Assembly: GCA_947627795.1 (NCBI GenBank)
Contig: CANQXJ010000014.1
Span: 1 to 41,761, forward strand
Length of the DNA: 41,761 bases
Reading direction: 5' to 3'
From: an uncultured Clostridia bacterium
Lineage (GTDB): Bacteria; Bacillota; Clostridia; UBA1381
Positions 9,748 through 16,635 of this stretch are shown piece after piece. Position 1 is the stretch's first letter. The number at the start of each line of letters is the position of its first letter. The translations under genes and the position numbers were made by a program. The notes under the pieces are model-generated. The model saw nothing but the letters and a program-made list of their open reading frames with translations, made no database searches and had not been told where the DNA came from.

Positions 9748-9778
9748 ACATATTTTTCTTAATATTAAGGGAATACTA
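9748..9778 (+). promoter_or_regulatory. Forespore (sigma-F/G type) promoter for sleB
   Basis: ACATA (-35, 9748-9752), a 16-base spacer and GGGAATACTA (-10, 9769-9778) fit the sigma-F/G pattern GYATA-N16-GGnrAnAnTr, missing one -35 base. It lies 26 bases before the sleB start. Confidence 0.5.
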
Positions 9779-9781
9779 TGT
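9751..9781 (-). promoter_or_regulatory. Forespore (sigma-F type) promoter for spoIIR
   Basis: On the minus strand ACATA (9781-9777), a 16-base spacer and AAGAAAAATA (9760-9751) match eight of ten positions of the sigma-F -10 element. It almost completely overlaps the opposing sleB promoter. Confidence 0.4.
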
Positions 9782-9803
9782 AAAAACAACGGAGGTAATG
9801 AGA

Positions 9804-10250
9804 ATGAAAAGAACAGTATCAATATTAATGTCGCTCATAGCTTTAAGCGCGGCTGTGCTGTACTATCCGTGCATGAGCGTCGGCGCGCAGCAGCAAAGCG
9901 ACACTCAGCTTCTCGCGAGAGCCGTAAACGGCGAGGCGAGGGGAGAACCGTACGAGGGACAAGTCGCGGTGGCGGCGGTGATATTAAACCGAGTAAAGCA
10001 CCCGTCCTTTCCCAATACCGTTTCGGGAGTGATATATCAGCCCGGCGCGTTTACGGCTGTGTCGGACGGGCAGATCGACGTGCCTATCGAGGAAAACTCG
10101 ACGGTATATAAGGCGTGCGAGGACGCGATGAACGGCTGGGATCCGTCAGGCGGCGCGATATACTATTTCAATCCCGAAACGGCGACAAATGAATGGATAT
10201 GGTCAAGACCGCTGATTGTTCAAATCGGAAAACATCGCTTTTGCAGTTAA
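9804..10250 (+). CDS. sleB: SleB-like spore cortex-lytic enzyme
   Basis: SleB is a lytic transglycosylase acting on muramic-delta-lactam cortex during germination. The 148-residue product has a signal peptide (about 1-27), then one hydrolase-2 domain with the catalytic glutamate in ARAVNGEARGEPYEGQVAVAAVILNR (E44), PGAFTAV, and the ending WIWSRPLIVQIGKHRFC. Bacillus SleB has about 300 residues because of an N-terminal peptidoglycan-binding domain, which is absent here. The signal peptide and the downstream ypeB favour SleB over CwlJ. The start is the ATG at 9804, 8 bases after GGAGG; the ATG at 9798 is only 2 bases from it. Confidence 0.9.
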   Translation: MKRTVSILMSLIALSAAVLYYPCMSVGAQQQSDTQLLARAVNGEARGEPYEGQVAVAAVILNRVKHPSFPNTVSGVIYQPGAFTAVSDGQIDVPIEENSTVYKACEDAMNGWDPSGGAIYYFNPETATNEWIWSRPLIVQIGKHRFCS

Positions 10251-10267
10251 GAAACGGAGAGGATAAT

Positions 10268-11632
10268 ATGGAAAAAACGGCATCAATAAACAGAATACAC
10301 ATACTGACGTACGGCGTTCTTATCGCGGCGTTTATTGCGGCGTTCGTATGGGGTTTTTTATCAAACAAAAGAGCCGACGCGCTTGAGGTGACGGTGGAGA
10401 ACCAATATAACAGAGCGTTTCACGAAATGGTGGATTATATCGACAGCATAGACACGCAGCTCACGAAGGCGCAGCTCGCCAATTCACCGGCGCAGCTCGC
10501 GACCATATCGAACGATATATTCCAGCAGGCGGCGGAGGCGAAATCGTGTCTCGGGCAGCTTCCTACCTCGGAAATACAGCTTGACAACACCGCGAAATTC
10601 CTGTCGCAGGTGGGCGACTACACGTATGTGCTGTCGCAGAATATGATAAACGGAACGGGAATATCGGACGAGGAATATAAAAATCTCGTTTCGCTCAACG
10701 AATACGCGTCGAGCCTTAAAAACTCGCTTTCGGATATACAGTCGGATATTTACAGCGGCGATATTAAATTTACCGACAATTCCGATAATAAAAAAGGAAA
10801 CGTAGCCGAGGCGGCGGGCGGCGATATACTCGCTGATTTGGAAAACGTGGAGAAATCGTTTGACGATTACCCGTCGCTCATATACGACGGACCGTTTTCG
10901 GAGCATATAGAAAATCAGCAGTCGGTAATGCTTCAAAGCGCAAAGGAAATCTCGCGCGAACAGGCTTTGGAAAAGGCGAAGGAGTTTCTCGGCGACAGGG
11001 GAGAGGGGCTTGAATTTTCAAACGAAACCTCGAACACCGCCGCCGACTCGTACACCTTCGTCAAAAACGCCGACGGCAGCCGCATAGCGGTGAGCATTAC
11101 AAAGCGCGGCGGCTATGTGCTTTACTTCCTCGACAGCGTGCTTGTAACGGAAGAAAAAATCGAGGTGAATGATGCTATCGAAAGGGCGCGCTCGTTTTTG
11201 AAGGAGCACGGCTACAGCGATATGGAGGACAGCTATTATGAGAAAACAAACGGCATCGCGACGGTAAATTTCGCGTATTCGCAGAACGGTACCGTTTGCT
11301 ACAGCGACCTTATCAAGGTGCGCGTCGCGCTTGACACGGGCGATATTGTAGGAATGGAGTCAAAAGGGTATCTTATGAACCACCGCGTCCGCAATTTAAG
11401 CGCGCCTTCTATCACGCGCGAACAGGCTCAGGGATATGTTTCAACAAATCTCGTAGTGACCTCGACAAAGCTCGCCGTTATTCCGAAGGACAGTCTGAAG
11501 GAGGTACTTTGCTACGAGTTCAAGGGCACGTTTAACGATAAAAACTTTATCGTCTATATCAACGCCGAAAACGGCAGGGAGGAAAATATACTGCTTCTGA
11601 TTGAGTCGGAAACGGGTATTCTGACGATTTAA
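10268..11632 (+). CDS. ypeB: Germination protein YpeB
   Basis: YpeB is a forespore membrane protein needed to place and stabilise SleB in the spore; each depends on the other. The 454-residue product has a membrane segment at about 10-31, a helical domain that is glutamine-rich near residues 60-100, and three C-terminal PepSY-like repeats (for example EISREQALEKAKEFL and ITREQAQGYVS). The length matches the Bacillus protein (about 450). The start is the ATG at 10268 after GGAGAGGATAAT. It lies 17 bases after sleB, so the two form an operon. Confidence 0.93.
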   Translation: MEKTASINRIHILTYGVLIAAFIAAFVWGFLSNKRADALEVTVENQYNRAFHEMVDYIDSIDTQLTKAQLANSPAQLATISNDIFQQAAEAKSCLGQLPTSEIQLDNTAKFLSQVGDYTYVLSQNMINGTGISDEEYKNLVSLNEYASSLKNSLSDIQSDIYSGDIKFTDNSDNKKGNVAEAAGGDILADLENVEKSFDDYPSLIYDGPFSEHIENQQSVMLQSAKEISREQALEKAKEFLGDRGEGLEFSNETSNTAADSYTFVKNADGSRIAVSITKRGGYVLYFLDSVLVTEEKIEVNDAIERARSFLKEHGYSDMEDSYYEKTNGIATVNFAYSQNGTVCYSDLIKVRVALDTGDIVGMESKGYLMNHRVRNLSAPSITREQAQGYVSTNLVVTSTKLAVIPKDSLKEVLCYEFKGTFNDKNFIVYINAENGREENILLLIESETGILTI

Positions 11633-11682
11633 CAAAACATCGGATTTTACGGATTTAAAATTATATACTATAAATTCACAGC

Positions 11683-11749
11683 TGTAGGGGCGAAACTTGT
11701 TCGCCCGAATATTACGGAAATTCGGGCGACCGCAAGGGCCGCCCCTACA
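11683..11749. repeat. GTAGGGGCG-family palindromic repeat
   Basis: TGTAGGGGCG at 11683-11692 and CGCCCCTACA at 11740-11749 form the outer stem. TTCGCCCGAAT and ATTCGGGCGA form a second stem inside. The unit is related to parts of islands 1 and 2. It directly abuts the spoIIID stop codon (11750-11752) and could end transcription of both converging genes. Confidence 0.75.
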
Positions 11750-12013
11750 TTATTTTCCCGACATTCTCTTTTCCATGTATTTCTCCTTTGTCGCCATACC
11801 GCCGCGGATGTGGCGTTCCGATTTGTTGAATTCGAGCACCTTCTGCGCCTCGCGGTAGAGCGGGGGATTTATTTTTTTAAGTCTCTCATGGACGTCTTTA
11901 TGCACCGTTGATTTTGAAATGTTGAATTCTTTGGCAGTCCTGCGCACCGTAGCGTTGTTTTCGATTATATACTCGGCAAGCTCAATCGCTCGTTTTTCTA
12001 TGTAGTCCTTCAA
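11750..12013 (-). CDS. spoIIID: Sporulation transcription factor SpoIIID
   Basis: SpoIIID is a small DNA-binding regulator in the mother cell that represses or activates many sigma-E genes and helps switch on sigK. The 87-residue product has the diagnostic core TVRRTAKEFNISKSTVHKDVHERLKKINP (helix-turn-helix, about 22-50) and the basic tail SERHIRGGMATKEKYM. The start is a TTG at 12013, giving MKDYIEKRA as in the family, after a weak GGGAGTGGTGGT site. A sigma-E-type promoter is upstream. Confidence 0.96.
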   Translation of the reverse strand: MKDYIEKRAIELAEYIIENNATVRRTAKEFNISKSTVHKDVHERLKKINPPLYREAQKVLEFNKSERHIRGGMATKEKYMEKRMSGK

Positions 12014-12043
12014 GTACCACCACTCCCTATATCAATTTAGTTA

Positions 12044-12072
12044 TAAGTATGATGGTTTTCGGGCGATTATGA
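12044..12072 (-). promoter_or_regulatory. Sigma-E-type promoter for spoIIID
   Basis: On the minus strand TCATAAT (12072-12066), a 14-base spacer and CATACTTA (12051-12044) resemble the sigma-E pattern KMATATT-N14-CATACAHT (6/7 and 6/8 matches). It lies 30 bases before the start codon. Confidence 0.5.
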
Positions 12073-12095
12073 TTGTAAAATTCGGCAATAAAACA

Positions 12096-12117
12096 GGACG
12101 CGGATTTTGCCGCGCCC
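12096..12117 (-). terminator. Terminator after icd
   Basis: On the minus strand GGGCGCGG pairs with CCGCGTCC (one G-T pair) around a CAAAAT loop, followed by TGTTTTATT, 18 bases past the icd stop. Confidence 0.75.
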
Positions 12118-12135
12118 CATAGGATTTTATATTTA

Positions 12136-13347
12136 TTAAACCAATTTTACAAGTCTTTCGTTTACTGCCTTCAAAAAGCTTTCCGTATCGACCGTTTGCT
12201 TGTTTTCTATCGACGATAACGCCGCTAAGTCGCCCGTCATTACGCCTTCCTCGATTGTTTGGATAGTCGCTTTTTCGAGATTATCCGCGAATTTTATCAA
12301 ATCGGGAAGCTCGTCAAGCTCGCCGCGCTTTCTTAACGCGCCTGTCCATGCGAAAATCGTCGCGACTGAGTTTGTCGAGGTCTTTTCGCCCTTCAGGTAT
12401 TTGTAATAGTGTCGCTGCACCGTGCCGTGAGCCGCTTCGTATTCGTAAATTCCGTCCGGCGACACGAGCACCGACGTCATCATCGCGAGCGAGCCGTAAG
12501 CCGTCGCTACCATGTCGGACATTACGTCGCCGTCGTAGTTCTTGCACGCCCATATGTAGCCGCCCTCCGATCGTATAACGCGCGCTACGGCGTCGTCGAT
12601 AAGCGTGTAGAAGTATTCTATGTTAGCGGCCTCAAATTTTTCCTTATATTCCGCGTCGAATATTTCTTGGAATATGTCCTTGAAGCGGTGGTCATATTTT
12701 TTCGAGATTGTGTCCTTCGTCGCGAACCATACGTCCTGCTTTGTGTCGAGAGCGTAGTTAAAGCACGCTCTCGCGAAGCTCGCTATTGACTTGTCGCGGT
12801 TGTGAAGTCCCTGGATTATGCCGGCTTCGTCGCTGAAATCGTATATTAACTCGCGAGTTTCATTGCCGTTCTTATCGGTGCACACAAGCTCAGCCTTAGA
12901 GCCTGCGTCAACTCTCATTTCAACGTTTTTATAAACGTCGCCGTACGCGTGACGCGCTATTGTTATCGGCTTCGTCCATGTCGGAATATACGGAGTTATG
13001 CCCTTTACGAGAATGGGAGCGCGGAATACCGTACCGTCGAGGATAGCTCTTATCGTGCCGTTCGGCGATTTCCACATTTCCTTTAAATCGTACTCGCTCA
13101 TGCGCGCCGCGTTGGGAGTTATGGTAGCGCACTTAACAGCCACGCCGTATTTTTTCGTAGCCTCGGCGCTGTCGATCGTAACCCGGTCGTTTGTTTCGTT
13201 TCTGTATTCAAGCCCCAAATCGTAATATTCCGTTTTAAGGTCAACATACGGGACGAGAAGAATGTCCTTTATCATCTTCCATATTATTCTTGTCATTTCG
13301 TCGCCGTCCATCTCGACGAGCGGCGTTTTCATTTGAATTTTGCTCAT
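12136..13347 (-). CDS. icd: NADP-dependent isocitrate dehydrogenase, eukaryote-like type
   Basis: The enzyme oxidatively decarboxylates isocitrate to 2-oxoglutarate in the cytoplasm. The 403-residue product belongs to the IDH subfamily shared with eukaryotic cytosolic enzymes rather than the Bacillus/E. coli type. It shows [26 protein letters not shown], the serine loop [33 protein letters not shown], the metal-binding region [12 protein letters not shown] and the cofactor region [16 protein letters not shown]. The start is the ATG at 13347 after AGGAGGCAAACC. No other TCA-cycle gene is adjacent; it probably supplies 2-oxoglutarate for glutamate synthesis. Confidence 0.96.
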   Translation of the reverse strand: MSKIQMKTPLVEMDGDEMTRIIWKMIKDILLVPYVDLKTEYYDLGLEYRNETNDRVTIDSAEATKKYGVAVKCATITPNAARMSEYDLKEMWKSPNGTIRAILDGTVFRAPILVKGITPYIPTWTKPITIARHAYGDVYKNVEMRVDAGSKAELVCTDKNGNETRELIYDFSDEAGIIQGLHNRDKSIASFARACFNYALDTKQDVWFATKDTISKKYDHRFKDIFQEIFDAEYKEKFEAANIEYFYTLIDDAVARVIRSEGGYIWACKNYDGDVMSDMVATAYGSLAMMTSVLVSPDGIYEYEAAHGTVQRHYYKYLKGEKTSTNSVATIFAWTGALRKRGELDELPDLIKFADNLEKATIQTIEEGVMTGDLAALSSIENKQTVDTESFLKAVNERLVKLV

Positions 13348-13372
13348 GGTTTGCCTCCTGTATATATAAATT

Positions 13373-13399
13373 AAGGGAGTTTTATCCTAAAACCCCCTT
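13373..13399 (-). promoter_or_regulatory. 5'-UTR stem-loop of icd
   Basis: AAGGG and GTTTT pair with AAAAC and CCCTT around a 5-base loop with a small internal mismatch. The hairpin lies between the icd promoter and its ribosome site, at or just after the predicted transcript start. It looks more like a 5'-end stabilising or regulatory hairpin than a terminator, as only AATTTATAT follows. Confidence 0.5.
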
Positions 13400-13409
13400 G
13401 CTGTTTTAC

Positions 13410-13438
13410 ATTTTAGCATATTGTGATTGGAATGTCAA
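13410..13438 (-). promoter_or_regulatory. Sigma-A promoter for icd
   Basis: TTGACA (13438-13433), a 17-base spacer and TAAAAT (13415-13410) lie on the minus strand in the 98-base gap after the amylase gene. Confidence 0.8.
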
Positions 13439-13445
13439 TATTTTT

Positions 13446-14756
13446 TTATCTTTCCATTTTCCAATACTGCGCGCTGTACGGAGGAAGCTCGCTGCCGCCG
13501 CCGAAATCGTGAGGCTCGCCGGTAATCAAATCCACAGCCGTGCCGCAGCCCGCGTCGAAATGTGCGACTACCGGCTCGTCGCTTGCGTTGATAGCGACCA
13601 TAACGCGCTCGCTGTCGGTTTTGCGCTCGAAAATGCAGTATTTGTTCTGCAGTACGACCGAGCGGAACGCGCCGTTAACAAGCGCGTCGCTGTTTTTGTG
13701 CGCGTCCGCGAGCTTTGAGATCCACTCCGTCAGCTCGTTTTCGACAGGCTCGTCGAAGCACGCGCGCAGCGCCGGATCGCCCTCGCTCTTGTCCGCCTTC
13801 GCGCCCCACTCGCTGCCGTAGTAGACGCACGGAATACCCGGCATACCGAAAATCATAGCGTAAACAAGCGGCAGATGCACGGGATTTTGCAAAATACTCG
13901 CGATTCTGCTGACATCGTGATTATCGACAAAGCTAAGAAGGTGCTTGCCCTTATACAGCGTCCAATTTTCGGGACCGAATTGACGCAAAAGCGAGTGTAC
14001 GATTTCAAACATATTCATGCTGTTGAACGACGAATACACGCCCTTGTAGCACTCGTAATTAGTGCAGCTGTGGCACATTTCGTCGTTGACGAACTGATTG
14101 TAATCGCCGTGCAGCAGCTCGCCGAGAAGCAGAAACTCGTCCTTGAGCGTGCCGGTGAACCAGCGCAGCCGCTTTAAAAAGTCCCTGTCGAGGCAGTACG
14201 CCACATCGAGCCGCAGTCCGTCGATATCGAACTCGTCCACCCAGTATTTCACCGCGTCGAGTATATGATTTATAACCTCCTCGTTTCTGAGGTTGAGCTT
14301 TACCAAATCATAATTGCCTTCCCAGCCCTCATACCAAAGTCCGTCGTTGTAATTCGAGTTGCCGCCGAAATTGATATGGAACCAGTCCTTATAACGCGAA
14401 TTTTCACGGTTTTGCAATACGTCCCGAAAAGCCCAAAAGCCGCGTCCGACGTGGTTGAACACGCCGTCGAGGACGATCTTTATTCCGTTTTTATGTAATT
14501 CGGCGCACACCTTTTTAAAATCCTCGTTCGTGCCGAGGCGGCAGTCGATTTTTTTATAATCGCGCGTGTTGTAGCCGTGTGTGTCGCTCTCGAACACGGG
14601 CGAAAAATAAATCGCGTCCGCGCCGAGCTTTTTAATATGTTCGATCCAGTCTATAACCTTTAAAATCCGATGCTCCTGTACTCCGTCATTCTCAAACGGC
14701 GCGCCGCAGAAGCCCAGCGGATAAATCTGATAAAATACGCTTTTGTCACTCCACAT
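13446..14756 (-). CDS. GH13 alpha-amylase family glycosidase, cytoplasmic
   Basis: The 436-residue product is a family GH13 barrel enzyme acting on alpha-glucans or maltodextrins. It starts MWSDKSVFYQIYPLGFCG and carries all four conserved regions: DGVFNHVG (I), GLRLDVA with the nucleophile Asp (II), LGELLHGD with the acid/base Glu (III) and FVDNHD (IV). There is no signal peptide, so it should act on internalised oligosaccharides, in the manner of neopullulanase or maltogenic amylase. It lacks the N-terminal domain common in those. The start is the ATG at 14756 after GGAGG; a frame extending upstream has no ribosome site. No sugar transporter is adjacent, and exact substrate is unknown. Confidence 0.88.
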   Translation of the reverse strand: MWSDKSVFYQIYPLGFCGAPFENDGVQEHRILKVIDWIEHIKKLGADAIYFSPVFESDTHGYNTRDYKKIDCRLGTNEDFKKVCAELHKNGIKIVLDGVFNHVGRGFWAFRDVLQNRENSRYKDWFHINFGGNSNYNDGLWYEGWEGNYDLVKLNLRNEEVINHILDAVKYWVDEFDIDGLRLDVAYCLDRDFLKRLRWFTGTLKDEFLLLGELLHGDYNQFVNDEMCHSCTNYECYKGVYSSFNSMNMFEIVHSLLRQFGPENWTLYKGKHLLSFVDNHDVSRIASILQNPVHLPLVYAMIFGMPGIPCVYYGSEWGAKADKSEGDPALRACFDEPVENELTEWISKLADAHKNSDALVNGAFRSVVLQNKYCIFERKTDSERVMVAINASDEPVVAHFDAGCGTAVDLITGEPHDFGGGSELPPYSAQYWKMER

Positions 14757-14789
14757 AAAAATTCCTCCATTTTTATTCAATACCTGACC

Positions 14790-14818
14790 ATTATACATTA
14801 AAAACTGCGTTTAGTCAA
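14790..14818 (-). promoter_or_regulatory. Sigma-A promoter for the GH13 gene
   Basis: TTGACT (14818-14813), a 17-base spacer and TATAAT (14795-14790) lie on the minus strand 33 bases before the start codon. The -35 lies inside the left 25-bp direct repeat (14811-14835). Confidence 0.8.
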
Positions 14819-14835
14819 CAAAAATAAATCCGAAA
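14811..14835. repeat. Left 25-bp direct repeat flanking the toxin-antitoxin cassette
   Basis: Twenty-five bases, beginning TTAGTCAACA and ending AAATCCGAAA, are identical to 15648-15672 in the same orientation. The flanking bases differ on both sides. The copy contains the -35 of the amylase promoter and one arm of the terminator after the antitoxin gene. Confidence 0.9.
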
Positions 14836-14852
14836 CGAAGAGGTTCGGATTT
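14826..14852. terminator. Terminator after the toxin-antitoxin genes
   Basis: AAATCCGAA (14826-14834) and TTCGGATTT (14844-14852) form a 9-bp stem with a 9-base loop. On the minus strand TTCGGATTTATTTTTG follows, and a T run also follows on the plus strand. One arm lies in the left direct repeat. Confidence 0.75.
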
Positions 14853-14898
14853 TTTCGCATTGGTATCTCATAATTATCTATATCAATTTGTCCGCTGT

Positions 14899-15210
14899 TT
14901 ATTTCGCGATAATATTTAACCGCTGGGGAAGCGCCGGATCAACTTTCAGCATTGCAAGTATTCGCCTTGCGGGACCGTCAGGCATATTTCGTCCGGCTTC
15001 CCAAGCCTCAACCGTCTTTGGGGAAACACCCATAAATCCGGCAAACAAAACCTGCGTCATTCCCAACTTGTTTCGTATGCTTTTAATTTCAGCCGCCGCA
15101 AAATCGGGGACGGGTTCAACGGATATTGTATTCGTTCTCGCTTTAATTTTTCCCTCGTTATACGCAACAGCCTCTTCCAATCCCTGCATAATTCCGTCAT
15201 AAACTTTCAC
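14899..15210 (-). CDS. higA: HigA-like helix-turn-helix antitoxin
   Basis: The 103-residue product has an N-terminal extension followed by an XRE-type helix-turn-helix, EIKSIRNKLGMTQVLFAGFMGVSPKTVEAWEAGRNMPDGPARRIL (about 42-88), typical of HigA/MqsA-like antitoxins encoded after a RelE-fold toxin. It should neutralise the upstream-encoded toxin and repress the operon through the palindrome in its promoter. The start is the GTG at 15210, 8 bases after GGGAGG; a GTG three codons earlier overlaps that site. It begins 15 bases after the toxin stop. The AT content is higher than in the flanking housekeeping genes, consistent with acquisition. Confidence 0.85.
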   Translation of the reverse strand: MKVYDGIMQGLEEAVAYNEGKIKARTNTISVEPVPDFAAAEIKSIRNKLGMTQVLFAGFMGVSPKTVEAWEAGRNMPDGPARRILAMLKVDPALPQRLNIIAK

Positions 15211-15225
15211 AGAAAACACCTCCCG

Positions 15226-15558
15226 TTACAAACTTTGTTCCAGTTTATCAATCATCTTTTTTATGTTGTTTCGTTCCTCATCGGTCAAATCATCTTTTTC
15301 GTTTTTAGAATATGCAAAAATTAAATAAATCGTTTCCGCCGGAACAAAATCAACATAGAGTACGCGGCTTGAGCCGCTTTTACCTTTGTTAGGTAATGCA
15401 AATCGCATTTTTCGCAATTTTCCCGTGCCTTTAATAACTTTTCCTATTTGCGGGTTGCTTAACAATTCCGCTTGCAGATTTTGTAAATCGCCATCATCAA
15501 GCCCCATATCCCGCCACTGTTTATCAAAAACAGGCATCATAACAAATTTTCTTTTCAA
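15226..15558 (-). CDS. higB: RelE/HigB-like toxin
   Basis: The 110-residue basic product matches the RelE/ParE-fold family of HigB type: PVFDKQWRDMGLDDGDLQNLQAELLSNPQIGKVIKGTGKLRKMRFALPNKGKSGSSRVLYVDFV, then IYLIFAYSKNEKDDLTDEERNNIKKMI. Such toxins usually cleave mRNA on the ribosome; the DLTDEER...IKK end is typical of the HigB2/YgjN-like branch. It precedes the antitoxin, the usual hig order. The start is a TTG at 15558 after AAGGTGAT. Growth inhibition has not been shown; the call rests on fold family and partner gene. Confidence 0.85.
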   Translation of the reverse strand: MKRKFVMMPVFDKQWRDMGLDDGDLQNLQAELLSNPQIGKVIKGTGKLRKMRFALPNKGKSGSSRVLYVDFVPAETIYLIFAYSKNEKDDLTDEERNNIKKMIDKLEQSL

Positions 15559-15582
15559 ATAGTATCACCTTATTTCAATATT

Positions 15583-15612
15583 ATTATACCCTATTCAATA
15601 GGGCTTTGTCAA
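15583..15612 (-). promoter_or_regulatory. Toxin-antitoxin promoter with embedded operator
   Basis: On the minus strand TTGACA (15612-15607), an 18-base spacer and TATAAT (15588-15583) form a strong promoter. The spacer holds the palindrome CCCTATTCAATAGGG (15589-15603), two 7-base arms around one centre base. It touches the -10 and is ideally placed for repression by the antitoxin. Confidence 0.85.
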
Positions 15613-15647
15613 TCGTTTTTCAAAATTGCTTTTGCAAATTTTAAAAG

Positions 15648-15672
15648 TTAGTCAACAAAAATAAATCCGAAA
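15648..15672. repeat. Right 25-bp direct repeat flanking the toxin-antitoxin cassette
   Basis: An exact copy of 14811-14835 in the same orientation, 837 bases away. It ends 4 bases before the -35 of the yebC promoter. The pair brackets the whole toxin-antitoxin operon, its promoter and its terminator. Confidence 0.9.
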
Positions 15673-15676
15673 ATAC

Positions 15677-15705
15677 TTGCAAAAAGGGAATATATATGAT
15701 AGAAT
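15677..15705 (+). promoter_or_regulatory. Sigma-A promoter for yebC
   Basis: TTGCAA (15677-15682), a 17-base spacer and TAGAAT (15700-15705) lie 38 bases before the yebC start. Confidence 0.65.
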
Positions 15706-15743
15706 ACATAGATGTGAATAAACAAAATGAAGGAGTTTTAAAT

Positions 15744-16484
15744 ATGTCAGGACATTCAAAATGGAGTACGATAAAGCGCAAAAAGGGCGCGAACGACGCT
15801 CAGAGAGCGAAAATCTTCACAAAAATCGCGCGTGAGATAATAGTCGCGGTAAAGGCGGGAGGACCGGATCCGGACAACAACTCGAGCCTTAAAGACGTAA
15901 TCGCGAAGGCGAGAGCGAACAATATGCCCAACGACAACATCAACCGCACAATTAAAAAAGCGTCGGGCAATTCCGACACCGAGAATTACGAGAGCATCAC
16001 CTACGAGGGCTACGGTCCGAGCGGCGTGGCAGTAATAGTGGACGCGCTTACGGATAACCGCAACAGAACGGCGGCGGACGTGCGCCACGCGTTCGATAAA
16101 TTCGGCGGCAACCTCGGTCAGAACGGCTGCGTCAGCTTTATGTTCGACCGCAAGGGCGTAATAGTCGTGGACAACGAGGACGAGGAGATAGACGAGGACG
16201 AAATAACAATGGACGCGCTCGAAGCCGGCGCGGACGACATAGAAGCGGACGACGGCTGCTTTGAGATAACCACCTCGCCCGAGGATTTCAGCGCGGTAAG
16301 AGAAGCGCTCGAAGCGAAGTATACGCTTTCGTCGGCTGAAATAAGCATGGTTCCGCAGACAATGACCGAGCTTACGGATGAAAAGCAGATAATCCAGATG
16401 CAGAAAATGCTCGACCAGTTAGAGGACAACGACGACGTGCAAAACGTATATCACAACTGGGACGCTCCCGACGAGGACGCTTGA
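15744..16484 (+). CDS. yebC: YebC/TACO1-family protein
   Basis: The family was long called a transcriptional regulator; recent work on homologues points to helping ribosomes translate difficult (proline-rich) stretches. The 246-residue product has the signature start [73 protein letters not shown], and an acidic middle segment (about 150-180, DEEIDEDE). The start is the ATG at 15744, 8 bases after AAGGAG; the open frame upstream overlaps the promoter. It is followed by an inverted-repeat element and a small membrane protein gene. Confidence 0.95.
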   Translation: MSGHSKWSTIKRKKGANDAQRAKIFTKIAREIIVAVKAGGPDPDNNSSLKDVIAKARANNMPNDNINRTIKKASGNSDTENYESITYEGYGPSGVAVIVDALTDNRNRTAADVRHAFDKFGGNLGQNGCVSFMFDRKGVIVVDNEDEEIDEDEITMDALEAGADDIEADDGCFEITTSPEDFSAVREALEAKYTLSSAEISMVPQTMTELTDEKQIIQMQKMLDQLEDNDDVQNVYHNWDAPDEDA

Positions 16485-16487
16485 GTA

Positions 16488-16613
16488 AAAATCGTCCATC
16501 TCACCGTTTTTCGCTCAGGCTGGTCGGACACAAAGTGTCCTGCTCGCCTATGCAACCGAGGGCGGTACCTCAGTACAGCACCCTCGCTGCAAAACGGCAA
16601 TCTGAACGATTTT
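16488..16613. repeat. Imperfect inverted-repeat element after yebC
   Basis: The 23-base ends, AAAATCGT...CCGTTTT (16488-16510) and AAAACGG...ACGATTTT (16591-16613), are inverted copies matching at 17 of 23 positions. Inside are a hairpin GGACAC/GTGTCC (about 16527-16541) and a GAGGG/CCCTC stem (about 16558-16586). It starts three bases after the yebC stop. It may be a small mobile repeat or a structured 3' element; no coding capacity is credible. Confidence 0.6.
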
Positions 16614-16635
16614 GTTTCGAGCTTAGGAGATAAAA

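Noticed and set aside
14811-15672. CRISPR-like or integron-like array explanation for the 25-bp repeats.
   Set aside because: There are only two copies, separated by 812 bases of coding sequence, with no integrase, attC fold or cas genes.
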